NCBI GenBank assembly: GCA_935421135.1
Contig: OW285190.1
Coordinates: forward strand, 13,650,501 to 13,714,500
Direction: 5' to 3'
Origin: Bugulina stolonifera
Taxonomy: Eukaryota; Bryozoa; Gymnolaemata; Cheilostomatida; Bugulidae
DNA: 64,000 nt
Position 1 is the stretch's first letter, and each line of letters begins with the position of its first letter. Positions 45,196 to 56,425 of this stretch are shown piece after piece. The position numbers and the translations under genes were made by a program. The notes beneath the pieces are model-generated. The model ran no database searches and was not told the DNA's origin. It saw nothing but the letters and a program-made list of their open reading frames with translations.

Positions 45196-48100
45196 TTATA
45201 TTAGCAACATAAATAGTGACAGTGAGAGTTTCTACAGCCTGGTGTTTCTACCCGTGACTAGCATGTTACACAGAATTCTCTGTATGAGTAGTCTCTGCAC
45301 CCCTTGTGTGTACCGCTTGCAGTATATAGGATGTGTAAGTATACTATCATATTATAATTTAATGTTCATATATTACACTCATATCGGTTATGGCATTCAC
45401 TAAGTTCACAGCATAAGAGTTGTAATTTTGTATCCTGATGGTGTTGTCAAAGCTTTTTAGATTATTGTTATTTTTACCCAAGTCCCTACGCACAATATCG
45501 ATGCATTTAGGACTTTTCATCAACTCGTGTTACCCCACAACAGCAATAACTTGTAGGCCTAATGCTTTCTGTGTTCATTCTAGATATTTTACTAATACCC
45601 AGTCAGTCTCTTGAATTTCTCTAGTGATTTATTTACGTACACTTTGCAGCAATCGGGCCAACACTCTTTTGGCAAATTTCCTATGAGATAATATAAACTA
45701 TAAGCTACATTAAATTTTCACGTTGCACGATATTCACTTTTCTTGCAATGACCCCAATCTCCAATTATTGTAATTGATATACATTGTACACTACATACTT
45801 GTACATACTGTATATGTATGTGATGATAATTTAGCCCATGAATAAACACTCGCCTATATGTAAAATAATTTCATGTTACAACAGATTGATGTCGTCAAAG
45901 CAATCCAAGACCAGGCGGAGGCAAGTTCTGACCCAGCCACCAAATGCAGAAGCCGTAGTCATAGTCTGGCATCCATCTCTAGCGGTGGTATCCCTCCTCA
46001 ATTGCTTCAGAGGTTTAGTGGGCAGATGTCTACCGACCTAATAGACGTACCTTTTGCCGATTCTGAAGGTCAAGATCTCATACTTGGTGAGATTATGGAA
46101 GAGCAGGAAGAATGTTCCGACAGGAAGTCATCTGTGTGAACTCTACAACTGTGGGTAGATAATTGAGAAAACAGGTGCGACATCCAATATGCATTTGATA
46201 GACCAGTAAGCATCAGCTTATGTTTGGCATTGTTTACTATAATAACATTACCTTGATTCTTAGGACATTGCTTGAGAATTTGGATTTATAGCCACATAGA
46301 ATAGACAACTCCTTCTATCTTATAACCACAGAGTATAGACAACTCCTTGTATCTTGTAAAAACATAGGACAGACAACTCCTTATATCTTATAACTACTAA
46401 AATAGACAAACCATTACAGTGGTTAGACAACAATCCCTTGATAATGACAATGCAACATGCTTTTACTTTGTATAACTGGCATATATAGATGTATATATTG
46501 CTGTAGCATAAAAAGAAAGTAACAACACCTCCCCTCGTACTCTGTCTTCAACAGTAGCAGCGTTTTATTATGTATATAAGCTATGTACTGTACCATCATA
46601 CATGTTCGCTGTCTAAATGAAGTGTAGCTCGTTGTGCATAGATTTGTATAGGAAAATGTGAATTTTTACACAGCGCTAGGAGATTTCTTTCAGTTACTTT
46701 TAGTAGTTACATTGCACATAACCAAGATATATTTCATTCATATATATTTCTATTTTTAATTAGATGTCAAAATAAGAAATATCAGTATGTCCCCTTCTTA
46801 CTATAGTTTACCAATGGCTTGCAATTTTATGGTAATTGTGTGTTGAGCTTTTTGCTCAAGTAGCCTGTAGTTTTAACAATGAATAAACTTCATGTAACCA
46901 GGTATACTTGAACCTGAACCTCAGGCTAAGCATTTTGCTGCTATTTATTTGTGTAATGTCCACTACATGATAAAGACCAACTTGGCAGAATGTTCAAAAT
47001 TTTGTTTTTAGCTGCCAGTATTTATTGCAACAATATAGGCGATGGCAAGTCATTTTAGTAAAATATTTTGTAGGTAAAGTACATGTAACTCAAAAGTCTG
47101 TTCTTATTGCATGTTTATTTTATTAAATTTCCCATTTCATAAATAATATTCAATCCATGATGATGATTTACAAAATAATATGTATTATTATTATTATTTT
47201 CCTTTCAAATATATTTTGTAATATACAATGTAATTTGAAACCTCTAAAATTGGCTAGAATAATTACCAATTTAAATTGTAGAAATTTGATCCAGGTATAC
47301 ATAGTGGGAAGAATAATTAGTATTATTACATACTACATGTATGATGTATCTAAGCAAAATAAACTTTAATAGAGCCAGTAAGGGAACTACCACATCTGTG
47401 ATATGGACACTTAACTATGCAATTTTTAGTAATACGACTTTTACGTTTTTCTTCGTTGTTACAAGATTCGCAATATATTAAATGTCCACAGGGGAGACCA
47501 ACATGTGTAGCTGGTACGAAACTCTCTGTGGTCAATTCACATTTTCTACAGGCCATTTTGTGGTGAGGGCGAGTTTCATTTCCATTGAATGTGCCTGGTG
47601 CAGATGTATTAGGATTAGAATCGTAAAGTCGCCTGTGATCTTCCTCTGGGAAAGTTACAAGTTGTGAACCACCTGCTGATATGTTTGCGTTGACTGGTGG
47701 TATTTCAGCTTTCCCAGCGCCCGATTCGATTGAATAAATCCGCTCGACCATCACTCCTATGTCATCATGTGAAGTGCCAACACTGGCTTGAGCCTGTTTC
47801 ACTGCCTCTAAGCTATGTCCAAGTTTCAAGCATAATGAACGCATTTGTTTCCGGTTATTTGCTGCTTGTTTCTGCTCAAGATCTTCTTTTTGTTCTGATT
47901 TGGTTTTCCTCACACTCTTCTTATTAGATAGAGTTCTAGCATGGACCTCGTCAATGTAAGATTGACCTTTCTGTTGAACCAGGAAAGCGCAGTCTGGAAA
48001 CCATCGAGCATGCTCCTCCCATGGGTCATCCCCATCACTCCACTGCTTTATACCCCCAGAGCAATAAAAGCATCGCACTTGATCTTCAAACCCAGTGTAA

Positions 48101-48390
48101 TAGAACCCTGCATTACACATTTTCTGTGCTGTGATTGGACAGGATGCAGGCCAGCGGGCAAATGTTCGGATTCTGGTGGCATATGGTGCATATTGTACAA
48201 ACGCTGCTCGGTTAGTGGTTATGCCATATATCGTACTGTCAGTGGTTGCACTCCTTGGTTTGTGTAACTGATGGAATTGGGTTACATTCTGTAGATCGTC
48301 TTCTGATAACATATTTGATCTATACTCTCTATTTCCACATTCCATACCCTTAACAAACCTACAGAAGGTAAATGATCTTGCATGTTCAAT
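45196..48390. repeat. Tandem duplication, copy B (uninterrupted)
   Basis: Matches copy A (34,755-36,902 plus 43,427-44,494). It preserves the empty target site of the family B LTR at 47,320-47,323. Confidence 0.93.
45885..46139 (+). CDS. Duplicated PMCA terminal exon (IDVVKAIQD type), intact
   Basis: Same acceptor (TTACAACAG), same length and same stop position as the exon at 35,456. It has four residue changes by eye (Arg to His, Arg to Gln, Pro to Ser, Ile to Val) and several silent changes. It stays fully open, so it is either a fourth usable terminal exon of the PMCA gene or a recent relic. It would be reached only by skipping about 10 kb of extra intron containing the LTR nest. Confidence 0.7.
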   Translation: MDVVKAIQDQAEASSDPATKCRSRSHSLASISSGGIPPQLLQRFSGQMSTDLIDVPFADSEGQDLILGEIMEEQEECSDRKSSV

Positions 48391-49293
48391 CATAGGGGTA
48401 TCCCCAGAGTCCCACTTATGGAGGGAACCTCTGCAGAACACACACTGTACTCTGTCATAGGCATCCAGAGAGTAGAAACCAGCTTGAGCCATCTTTATAC
48501 CTGACCTTTGGTCATCGTATGGCCAGTTTACAAGAAATGTTTTCCTTCTTTGTCTTTCATCCACCATTAAAGACTCCCTTTCCTCCAATGTCAACTCTTC
48601 AAGGACATAAGTTAAGAACTCTCTTGGATTCATGTCGTCTAACTGTTGTTGTAGTCTCAAAGGTACGAAGGGATTGTGATTCTCTGGGTACCGTGGTACA
48701 GTATATATCCATAACCGAGTAGAAGTTGGCTTCCAGTCTTCGTATCTTCTCCACCAATTAGGAAATGGCGGCAAGTCGTCGAAGTCCTGAGCATTCTTGT
48801 CGCTTAATTTTTGGTTTCTACATGTAAAACAGTTGAGTCGGTAAATGCTTTTTTCTGATGCAGTAGATACATAACATGAAGAATACTTTGGAAAATTAAT
48901 ACTCGATACAAAAATTGTAATTATTAATAGTACATATACTAGGATTAATATCCATTTCATGAGCCTCCACCATGGTAAAAACGTCTTACTTAAACGCATT
49001 GGACATATCTGCTCATCTTCACAGCATAAGCATGGTGTTTGGTCACACCTTCCTGCTGGTGTCATAGTAGCATTGGAGGTTGCTGGTTCCTTTTCTGGGC
49101 TATTCAATCCATCATCTCTGTTGCAGTCACTTCTATACTCCACACAGGAAATGTACTGTATTGCAGTGAGCCTTAGCCAATTACATGCCAAGTCAGGTAG
49201 CCCGAGCAGTGTGCAGGGTGTCCTTTGTATGCATACAGATATATTCAGCCATAGTGCTGTTGTAGATGTCAGGTTCTGTGGTGGCGTTTCCAT
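47350..49293 (-). CDS. IAP-family protein, BIR-BIR-UBA-RING, with a membrane-anchor segment
   Basis: Intact IAP. Residues are numbered from an upstream Met at 49,335; that Met is probably intronic, because the minus strand reads CTTGTGTTCAG|ATATC with the exon starting at 49,321. The first Met inside the exon (METPPQ) is at 49,293 and is chosen here. A donor (CAGG|GTGAGT) near 49,446 probably ends a 5' UTR exon. Hydrophobic residues about 127-146 (KWILILVYVLLIITIFVSS) form a likely membrane helix, after a Cys-rich stretch. BIR1 ligands are C298, C301, H318, C325; BIR2 ligands C422, C425, H442, C449; UBA about 494-540; RING C596, C599, C616, H618, C622, C625, C643, C648. Its 3' end faces the duplicated PMCA exon. 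Confidence 0.92.
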   Translation of the reverse strand: METPPQNLTSTTALWLNISVCIQRTPCTLLGLPDLACNWLRLTAIQYISCVEYRSDCNRDDGLNSPEKEPATSNATMTPAGRCDQTPCLCCEDEQICPMRLSKTFLPWWRLMKWILILVYVLLIITIFVSSINFPKYSSCYVSTASEKSIYRLNCFTCRNQKLSDKNAQDFDDLPPFPNWWRRYEDWKPTSTRLWIYTVPRYPENHNPFVPLRLQQQLDDMNPREFLTYVLEELTLEERESLMVDERQRRKTFLVNWPYDDQRSGIKMAQAGFYSLDAYDRVQCVFCRGSLHKWDSGDTPMIEHARSFTFCRFVKGMECGNREYRSNMLSEDDLQNVTQFHQLHKPRSATTDSTIYGITTNRAAFVQYAPYATRIRTFARWPASCPITAQKMCNAGFYYTGFEDQVRCFYCSGGIKQWSDGDDPWEEHARWFPDCAFLVQQKGQSYIDEVHARTLSNKKSVRKTKSEQKEDLEQKQAANNRKQMRSLCLKLGHSLEAVKQAQASVGTSHDDIGVMVERIYSIESGAGKAEIPPVNANISAGGSQLVTFPEEDHRRLYDSNPNTSAPGTFNGNETRPHHKMACRKCELTTESFVPATHVGLPCGHLIYCESCNNEEKRKSRITKNCIVKCPYHRCGSSLTGSIKVYFA

Positions 49294-49335
49294 CTGCTGT
49301 ATTCCAGACTGTAGTTGATATCTGAACACAAGCAT

Positions 49336-50654
49336 TTAAGTGGGCTATAATATCCAGACAGTAGTTTGTTCAGTAGCACTAGCAGTGTTTTAGTATGAAC
49401 AGACAAAAAGATTAAGAAATGATTCATACCAAGTATGGTACTCACCCTGATAATAACTGTGATTTATTCCAAATCTTCAAAATAATTTTTTCTGAGCTTT
49501 CAGAGGATATATTGTTCAAGAAAAATCTACTGCTTTGATACGCATCATAAAACGAAATAAACATTTCCACTGAGTAATATTTGTATGGAGATCTCCAATG
49601 GAAAAGTTCAATATTATTGGTGTTGACCTAGCTTCGTAAGCATGTTTTTACTGCACAAATGCGCTGTTGTGAAACACTGCACATAAAGTAATTTGCATAG
49701 TGAATTTCCCAAAGGAGATGGAAGTTCCAAGTGAGTGGTCACTCACATGACTAGCTCTATTTTCATACTATGTAGCTACTAGTAAGTGCTGGGTATAATG
49801 CATGTGATGTGTACTACATTTACAATGTAATGTACACACTATACACTGTTGCATGTACAATGTAATACAACACGTAGTACACAGTATGCTGTTACATGTA
49901 TGTACTACTTGCTAAGGCTCCAGTCACTTAAATTTTGTCAGTATATTTTGCTATTGGCATCCGAGGCATTGCAGCTTGTTATCCCGATGTGACCAGTGCA
50001 GCTGTGGTGTGGTACACTAAGTAATTAGTATTTTCATCTAAAAATATTCAAAATTCAATGTTGAATAAATTATTTACCACTTACTACTGCCAAGGCGTTT
50101 CTGCTTCAAGGCTACCACTATCATGGAAGTTACACCTAGCACTGTGTCCTTTACAGTCTATGCTGTGTTTAGATTGAGAGTATTTATTTTGCAGTATTTT
50201 TTTAAATCACATAATTATACAGGTATTAAAATTTTGCTCTTATTGTAATACAAACTGATCCATGCCATAGTAGTCACATTCGCTGAGTGACAGAAGTTTA
50301 TAATTACAAGTAATTGTGTGCTATATTACAGCCATGATGGATGTATCTAGAAATGCAACAGATAATATTAAATGGATATGATGACGATTGGTTCAGAGAA
50401 CACTAAATTATTTTCAAATACAAATTCATTACAGCTAAGAAGCAGTAAACAAATGCAGGCAAAAATCAAATAGAACACAGATGGCTCTTATATGTCATGT
50501 ACATGTAGGTCACATACTGATGTTATGTAATGTATATTGAGTAAAAATAAGACATGTAAAAAGGGTTAAGTAAGAATAGTCCTAGCATTTATATAGCAAA
50601 ACTCAACTTAGTCACATGGACAATATTATCCAGTAAACATAAATACTGTTTTCG
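49336..50654. other. Intergenic region with probable 5' UTR exon of the IAP gene
   Basis: Contains the minus-strand donor near 49,446 and short TGTAC-rich repeats near 49,800-49,920. Otherwise nothing is recognised. Confidence 0.55.
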
Positions 50655-52616
50655 TTATGCAAAATAAAATCTCACAGTACCAGTAAGTTTAGCACCACAA
50701 TTATCTAGTGGGCAATATGACCTCCCCTTACCGCTGTTAGCAGCGGTATTATTGTTACACTGCTCACAGAATAGTAAATGGCCACAAGGCAGTCCAATAT
50801 GAGTGGCAGGAATAAATCCACCTGACATTCTTTCACAGATAATGCATCCTGTTTGAAATTTGCGTTGAGGGCTTGAACTTTTCGCCTTCTTTTCTACTGG
50901 TGGATTTCCATCTACTTTTCTTGGGAAATTTCTTCCAACTGGTGTGTTTTTGCGTACGTTGTCAATATAAGCATGCCCCTTTTGCTGAATGAGAAATTCA
51001 CAATCTGGATACCATCTAGCATGTTCTTCCCAGGGATCGTCATCTTCTCTCCATTTGGCTATGCCTCCACCACAAGAGAAGCAAAACACTTCATCATCTA
51101 ATGTCGAGTAATAGAAACCTGCTTCACACATTTTTTCTACTGATATTGTGCTTGACATGGGCCAATCTTTCAAAGTTTGCATTCTTGCAGCAAGTGGTGC
51201 ATGCTCAGCTGAGGCCGCTTTGGTTAATGTTATGTTTAGATCTGTGCTGGTGATAGGTCGGCTATCCAAGCATGCTGATGGCCGTACACTTGTGCTACCA
51301 TGACCATCATCACTATTGTTCCCCTCTACCTCATAAAGTGCATCAATCATAGAGTTGATACTTTCAAATGGTTTGCCATGAATTGCAAGAGCCTTGTCGA
51401 TTGTTTCTGGACTGTGCCCTAATTTCAGGCATACTGCGCGCATCTCAAGTAAAGCGTTTGTTTTGTATTTCGCCTTCTTAGTTGGTGGTGTTTCCTGTGA
51501 GCGAAAAGGTCTGGCACGTTTCCTTGTGGCCGGTGTTCTAGCATGAACCTCATCCACATATGGCTGCCCTTTCTGTTGAACTAGGAAAGCACAATCTGGA
51601 AACCATCGAGCATGCTCCTCCCATGGGTCATCCCCATCACTCCACTGCTTTATACCTCCGGAGCAATAAAAACATCGCACTTGATCATCAAACCCGGTGA
51701 AATAATACCCAGCTTCGCACATCCTCTGAGCTGTTATTGGACAGGATGCTGGCCATCTTGCATATGTTTTGTACCTGGCGGCTATTGGTGCATATTGAAT
51801 TGTTGCAGCATGGTTTGTGGATATACCCAAGAGGTTGCTATCGATAATTGTTTCAATTTTATCTTGACGTTTGTTCATTCCACTTGTGAAGATAGTTATA
51901 TTCCGAATATCGGCTCTAGATAAACGGTTTGATCGATACTCTCTATTTCCACATATGAGTCCTTTAACAAACCTGCAGAAGGGAAATGACCTTGCATGTT
52001 CAATCATGGGAGTATCCCCAGCGTCCCACTTATGGAGGGAACCTCTACAGAATACACACTGTACTCTGTCATAGTCATCTAGAGAGTAGAATCCAGCTTG
52101 AGCCATCTTTACACCTGACCTTTGGTCATCGTATGGCCAACTTACAAGAAATGTTTTCCTTCTTTGTCTTTCATCCACCATTAAAGACTCTCTTTCTTCC
52201 AATGTTAAGTCTTTAAGGACATAAGTTAAGAACTCTCTTGGGTTCATGTTGTCTAACTGTTGTTGTAGACTCAGAGGTATGAGAGGGTTGTGATTATCAG
52301 GATACCGGGGTACTGTGTAAACAAATTGGTGATGTGTTGGATTAGCTATGTCGTTGTTAAACAGAGTCTCTTGTAATATCCATTTGGTAAACTTGGGGTG
52401 ATGCTTCTTCACCAAAGTATCCTCCAATACTTTAGGTTTTGTATGTGATTTCTCTGTGCACGGAATGCACATGAGCTTAATTATTAAGAAAACCAAATTC
52501 ACCACATATTGTAAGGTGGTCGTGGTATCAGCTGCACTGATGATATTGTTAATGAAATGGATGTACATGTAGATGCACGTTACAGTGAAGATGTAAGCCA
52601 GGAAGTCCTGGTCCAT
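50655..52616 (-). CDS. IAP-family protein with three BIRs: BIR-BIR-UBA-BIR-RING
   Basis: Intact, 653 residues. Hydrophobic segments at about 7-27 and 36-50 (YVVNLVFLIIKLMC) precede the shared YTVPRYPDNHNP block. BIR1 ligands are C187, C190, H207, C214. BIR2 ligands are C315, C318, H335, C342. The UBA (about 387-431) lies between BIR2 and BIR3. BIR3 ligands are C512, C515, H532, C539. The RING has C591, C594, C611, H613, C617, C620, C635, C640. BIR3 repeats the BIR2 signature (DPWEEHARW, PDC, QQKG), so it probably arose from a BIR2 copy inserted after the UBA. A minus-strand acceptor (TGATTTTGTAG) lies about 50 bases before the ATG, and a donor (AA|GTAAGTGAT) lies near 53,488. Confidence 0.92.
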   Translation of the reverse strand: MDQDFLAYIFTVTCIYMYIHFINNIISAADTTTTLQYVVNLVFLIIKLMCIPCTEKSHTKPKVLEDTLVKKHHPKFTKWILQETLFNNDIANPTHHQFVYTVPRYPDNHNPLIPLSLQQQLDNMNPREFLTYVLKDLTLEERESLMVDERQRRKTFLVSWPYDDQRSGVKMAQAGFYSLDDYDRVQCVFCRGSLHKWDAGDTPMIEHARSFPFCRFVKGLICGNREYRSNRLSRADIRNITIFTSGMNKRQDKIETIIDSNLLGISTNHAATIQYAPIAARYKTYARWPASCPITAQRMCEAGYYFTGFDDQVRCFYCSGGIKQWSDGDDPWEEHARWFPDCAFLVQQKGQPYVDEVHARTPATRKRARPFRSQETPPTKKAKYKTNALLEMRAVCLKLGHSPETIDKALAIHGKPFESINSMIDALYEVEGNNSDDGHGSTSVRPSACLDSRPITSTDLNITLTKAASAEHAPLAARMQTLKDWPMSSTISVEKMCEAGFYYSTLDDEVFCFSCGGGIAKWREDDDPWEEHARWYPDCEFLIQQKGHAYIDNVRKNTPVGRNFPRKVDGNPPVEKKAKSSSPQRKFQTGCIICERMSGGFIPATHIGLPCGHLLFCEQCNNNTAANSGKGRSYCPLDNCGAKLTGTVRFYFA

Positions 52617-53965
52617 ATTCTTAACAGCTATATGGGACTTCGATTTTCATGAAATCTACAAAATCAAAGATGAGGGAACATACAGTTACAGTAGCAAACT
52701 TTAATACTTGTAACACACAGCTTAACTTGCCTGTATACCAGCCAAGGTTGACTTTTGTGATGAGTATAATAGCCATATCTATAATCATATTCCTAGCTTA
52801 GTGTATCCATATATATATAAACATATCTCACTTTTTCTCCATAATTTCCATATTCATATCCATTAAAAGAATTGTAGATATACATGTAGATAGATTTACT
52901 CATGAGTGTTGGAACCGACACAGTTATCCATTATAGAAATTTTAAAATGTTGAGAATAATCAAACTTGGAAAGGCGAAAAGTCAAACAAAACCCAAGCAT
53001 GAAATCTTTGTAGTTTGTTCCTAAAATTTTAATCCGGAGACTATTTGCAAGAACAATTTACACAGCTGACAATTTACATTTTATCTATAGTGTACAGTAC
53101 CGTGGTAGCTACACGTAGGTCTTTATTTTTTGGAGTTAGTGAGGAAGTAGAGAAATTCGCCAAAACTCAAGGAGGAATTGTTTTCTCTATATTTTATTGG
53201 TTGACATTCTTACTCCAACCTCAACCACTGTTAGTGTACATGTACGTAAGTGAAATAGGCCTACAATATGCAGTGCATGTAAAGAGTGCAACTTTCAACA
53301 AAAACTGAAAGTTAGAAGGCAATTATTTGAGGGAGCTCAAGGGAGTCCTCTCAACATGCTCTATAAATATACTTATAGCATTGAATAACAGTGAAAAACT
53401 TCACACATAGTGGTTGAATATACACGTAGATGCTTTACAATGGTTCCTATTTATACATGTACATCCTGTAGGTTGTATAGATCACTTACTTGGCAAAGAG
53501 TAGAGTAATGGTTGACCCCTATAATAGCTACACCGCACTATGTTATGTTTTACTATCTTGTCCTGCCGGTTAGTTGCCTAACTTATAACATAAATTGCAC
53601 TCCAAATAATAACTGGATTAGAGCACTAGACATAATATGACGACGGCAAACCAGCAGTATTTTTCTATTGAGTAATGATTACTCACATTATGGAATATCA
53701 GTGTCAGACCTGTCAATATTATTGTTATCAAAACGCAATTACAGCTAAAATTTATATTGCAATAATGTTATTGTCAAAGAGTAGATAAAAAATAACATTT
53801 GGCAGGTTTTGTCATCGGAAATCCCACCATAATGGCATTTTCCATGACTTTGGAAAATGGAATCTCTGGGAAATTTTTTTTAACTCAAGGCCAGGAAAGT
53901 CCAATATATACATAATAAGTGCATGCAACTGTGCAACTATATACCATTAATACGACTACCTATAC
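52617..53965. other. Intergenic region with a MITE fragment
   Basis: A degraded copy of the 170-bp MITE spans about 53,130-53,235. A minus-strand donor near 53,488 may end a 5' UTR exon of the upstream IAP. Nothing else is recognised. Confidence 0.55.
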
Positions 53966-54405
53966 CAGAGGTGCCCAATTATTTTTGGTTGGAGGCCAAA
54001 CAGGAGACTGGGCCCCAAGCTTGGGGCCAGGTGTCAGTACAAAGATATACAAGTAATATGCGTGTTTACGTGTGTTGTTTCAATGTGTAGCCTAAACATG
54101 CATAAAACTTAATCGAATGTGACATGAATGTAGACATCATATTTATACACTTTTCAAATAAACATTTATCACAAGTAGCTCTGATCTTCAACATAATCAA
54201 TTGTACAAGAGATGTAATTATAGTGTGACAGTTGAAAACGGTCTTGCTTTGTAATAAAGTATTAGCAAACCTAGGACTTACACATCCTCGGCCAAATAAT
54301 CGTAATTTGATGAAGTTTTGAATTGTTATACAACAAGTGGAGGGCCTGATGAAATTAGCTAGGGGGGCCTGATTAGGCCCGTTGGCCTCCATTTGGGCAC
54401 CACTG
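53966..54405. mobile_element. hAT-like non-autonomous DNA transposon (440 bp)
   Basis: Inverted ends CAGAGGTGCCCAA and TTGGGCACCACTG, flanked by an exact 8-bp duplication ACCTATAC (53,958-53,965 and 54,406-54,413). This end type is typical of hAT elements. No transposase is present. Confidence 0.92.
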
Positions 54406-54413
54406 ACCTATAC

Positions 54414-55288
54414 CATTAATATAGCATAGGTTTCAAACCAATAAAATGGCTGATGGGTAGGTAATATGGTGTTGACAGTTGAAAAATATCTTACCCACAC
54501 ACCATTTTGGAACTCAAACTATACATGTTGTATAATAATAGCTTTCCTAGTGCAAATGATTTATAGTCAAGAGAAGATAACTCTATACAGTAATCATTAG
54601 TTAACTCTACAGTCATGATTACATGTATACACTGCAATGCTGGCTAATAGTCCTCTTTCTTAGTACATAATTATAATAGTTGTATAATATTATACTCTCA
54701 ATCATTTGATAACAAGTGATGAACAGCGTAATTATTTTATTTAATCTAAAGTTTGTAAAAGACAAAAATAAAAAATAAATTCCTTGCTTGAAAATACATC
54801 ATATTATACAAATACATGTATAAGACGTGATGACCTAGCTATCACAGTTATAACCTCACAACGAAAAATTGTATTGATAAAATCCAAACCTATCTACATG
54901 TAGCTTATTTGGTATTAAAATATTCTAAAAATAGCTATTGCATGTGACTATGGACTGTGTAGCATATTATAATGTAACAGTAAGAGCTAACAACTCCGTA
55001 TGAATGTTAAACTCTTTTCTGAAAAATGTACAATTAAGTTGGAGTTGTCACACCTGATCATAACATAATGTCAACATTCATTAGTCTACAGATTGGTGTG
55101 AAGTTTGTCTAAAGACTGCATTACAACGGATAATATATCAGATCCTCAATGTTTTACATGAGGTATTCTGATGAATGCTATTGGAAATACTTGGTCAGCA
55201 TAATACTGAAGATATAACTCCTAAAATCATTAACTGGCAACATTACTTGTGAATATCGGAATAAAAATATGAAATTATGTAGAAATAT
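54414..55288. other. Intergenic, probable 3' UTR of the downstream IAP
   Basis: AT-rich. No repeat or coding signal is recognised. Confidence 0.55.
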
Positions 55289-56374
55289 CTAGTTGAGAAA
55301 GATTTGAAATGTAGCTAGAAGTAAAGTTGCGCAGGATGGACACTCAAGTTCTGTAGCCTCAGTTTCATTTGGGTAACAGTCTCCGCAAAAAAGGAAGTGG
55401 CCACAAGGGAGTCCCAAATGCCAGACAGCGCTGATGTTCCACAGGCCACATCTCTTACAACACAACTTATAGCTAGATATAAGCTCATCAACTGCAACCC
55501 GTTTCCTAGATTGGTTACTTGGGAACCTCCATTGTATACTGTCCACATAGCTCTGACCTTTTTGCTCTAACAGGAACATACATTTTGGAAAGTACTTCGC
55601 GTGCTGTTCCCAAGGATCGAAGCTCCTGTTCCATTCTTTAAAACCACCACGGCATGAGAAACATATGACGATACCCACAACACCAGGGGAATAGAACCCG
55701 GCAGCGCTCATTAAATGAGATGGTGTTGCTGTCGAAGGCCAGTTACTAAACGTCTCAAGTCTGGTTGACGAATGGCGAAACTCGACTACATTTATATTGA
55801 GCATAATTCGATCTTGTACCCCACTGGTCTCCTGTTTACGCTGATCTGCATCGGAAAGAGGCTGGATTCGCCTGATTTGTTTGATGTCTTCTTCTAAAAG
55901 CAAATGTGATTGGTACTTTTTATTGCTGCAAGGTCGGCCTTTTGCAAAGTCGCAGAATGAAAACGCTTGTTTATGCTCGAGCATCGGATCGTTATCAGCT
56001 GACCAATTGTATAGGATGCCCTTACAGAACACACACTTGACGTGGTCACCCTTGCCCAAAGAGTAAAAGCCAGCCTCCGCCATATTTATCCCCGATAGAC
56101 TACCGCTTCTGTATGGCCAGTTCATCACAAATGTTTTGCGTCTTTCGGTTTCATCTCTCATCAAGATATCAAGATCTTCCTGAGGTAGATTAGCGTTGAC
56201 ATGTTTAGTGTACTCTGAGGGAAGTATGTGATCCAGGTTATACGAGTAGCATGGTGCTATGTAGACCCATAGCCTCAGAGGAGGAGGTACCATATTTTCA
56301 GTACTAAACATGGTAGGATAAGCCAGACATCCACACACTACAAAATAGTAAGTTTGATGAGAAGTGACATCCAT
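55289..56374 (-). CDS. Short divergent IAP-family protein, BIR-BIR-RING
   Basis: An intact 361-residue protein. BIR1 ligands are C114, C117, H134, C141; BIR2 ligands C238, C241, H258, C265. The C-terminal RING has C306, C309, C324, H326, C330, C333, C345, C348, with the canonical CPSC spacing. It has no UBA, and the linker between BIR2 and RING is short. The pre-BIR block is shortened and diverged (LWVYIAPCYSYN against YTVPRYPDNHN), so it is the most distant member of the cluster. Only a weak hydrophobic patch lies near the N-terminus (residues 9-22). The start could also be Met 22 or Met 28. Confidence 0.9.
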   Translation of the reverse strand: MDVTSHQTYYFVVCGCLAYPTMFSTENMVPPPLRLWVYIAPCYSYNLDHILPSEYTKHVNANLPQEDLDILMRDETERRKTFVMNWPYRSGSLSGINMAEAGFYSLGKGDHVKCVFCKGILYNWSADNDPMLEHKQAFSFCDFAKGRPCSNKKYQSHLLLEEDIKQIRRIQPLSDADQRKQETSGVQDRIMLNINVVEFRHSSTRLETFSNWPSTATPSHLMSAAGFYSPGVVGIVICFSCRGGFKEWNRSFDPWEQHAKYFPKCMFLLEQKGQSYVDSIQWRFPSNQSRKRVAVDELISSYKLCCKRCGLWNISAVWHLGLPCGHFLFCGDCYPNETEATELECPSCATLLLATFQIFLN

Positions 56375-56425
56375 GTTTCTTACAATGAGATCTTTTGGGA
56401 AATCCCATCATATTGTAGCTACTAC

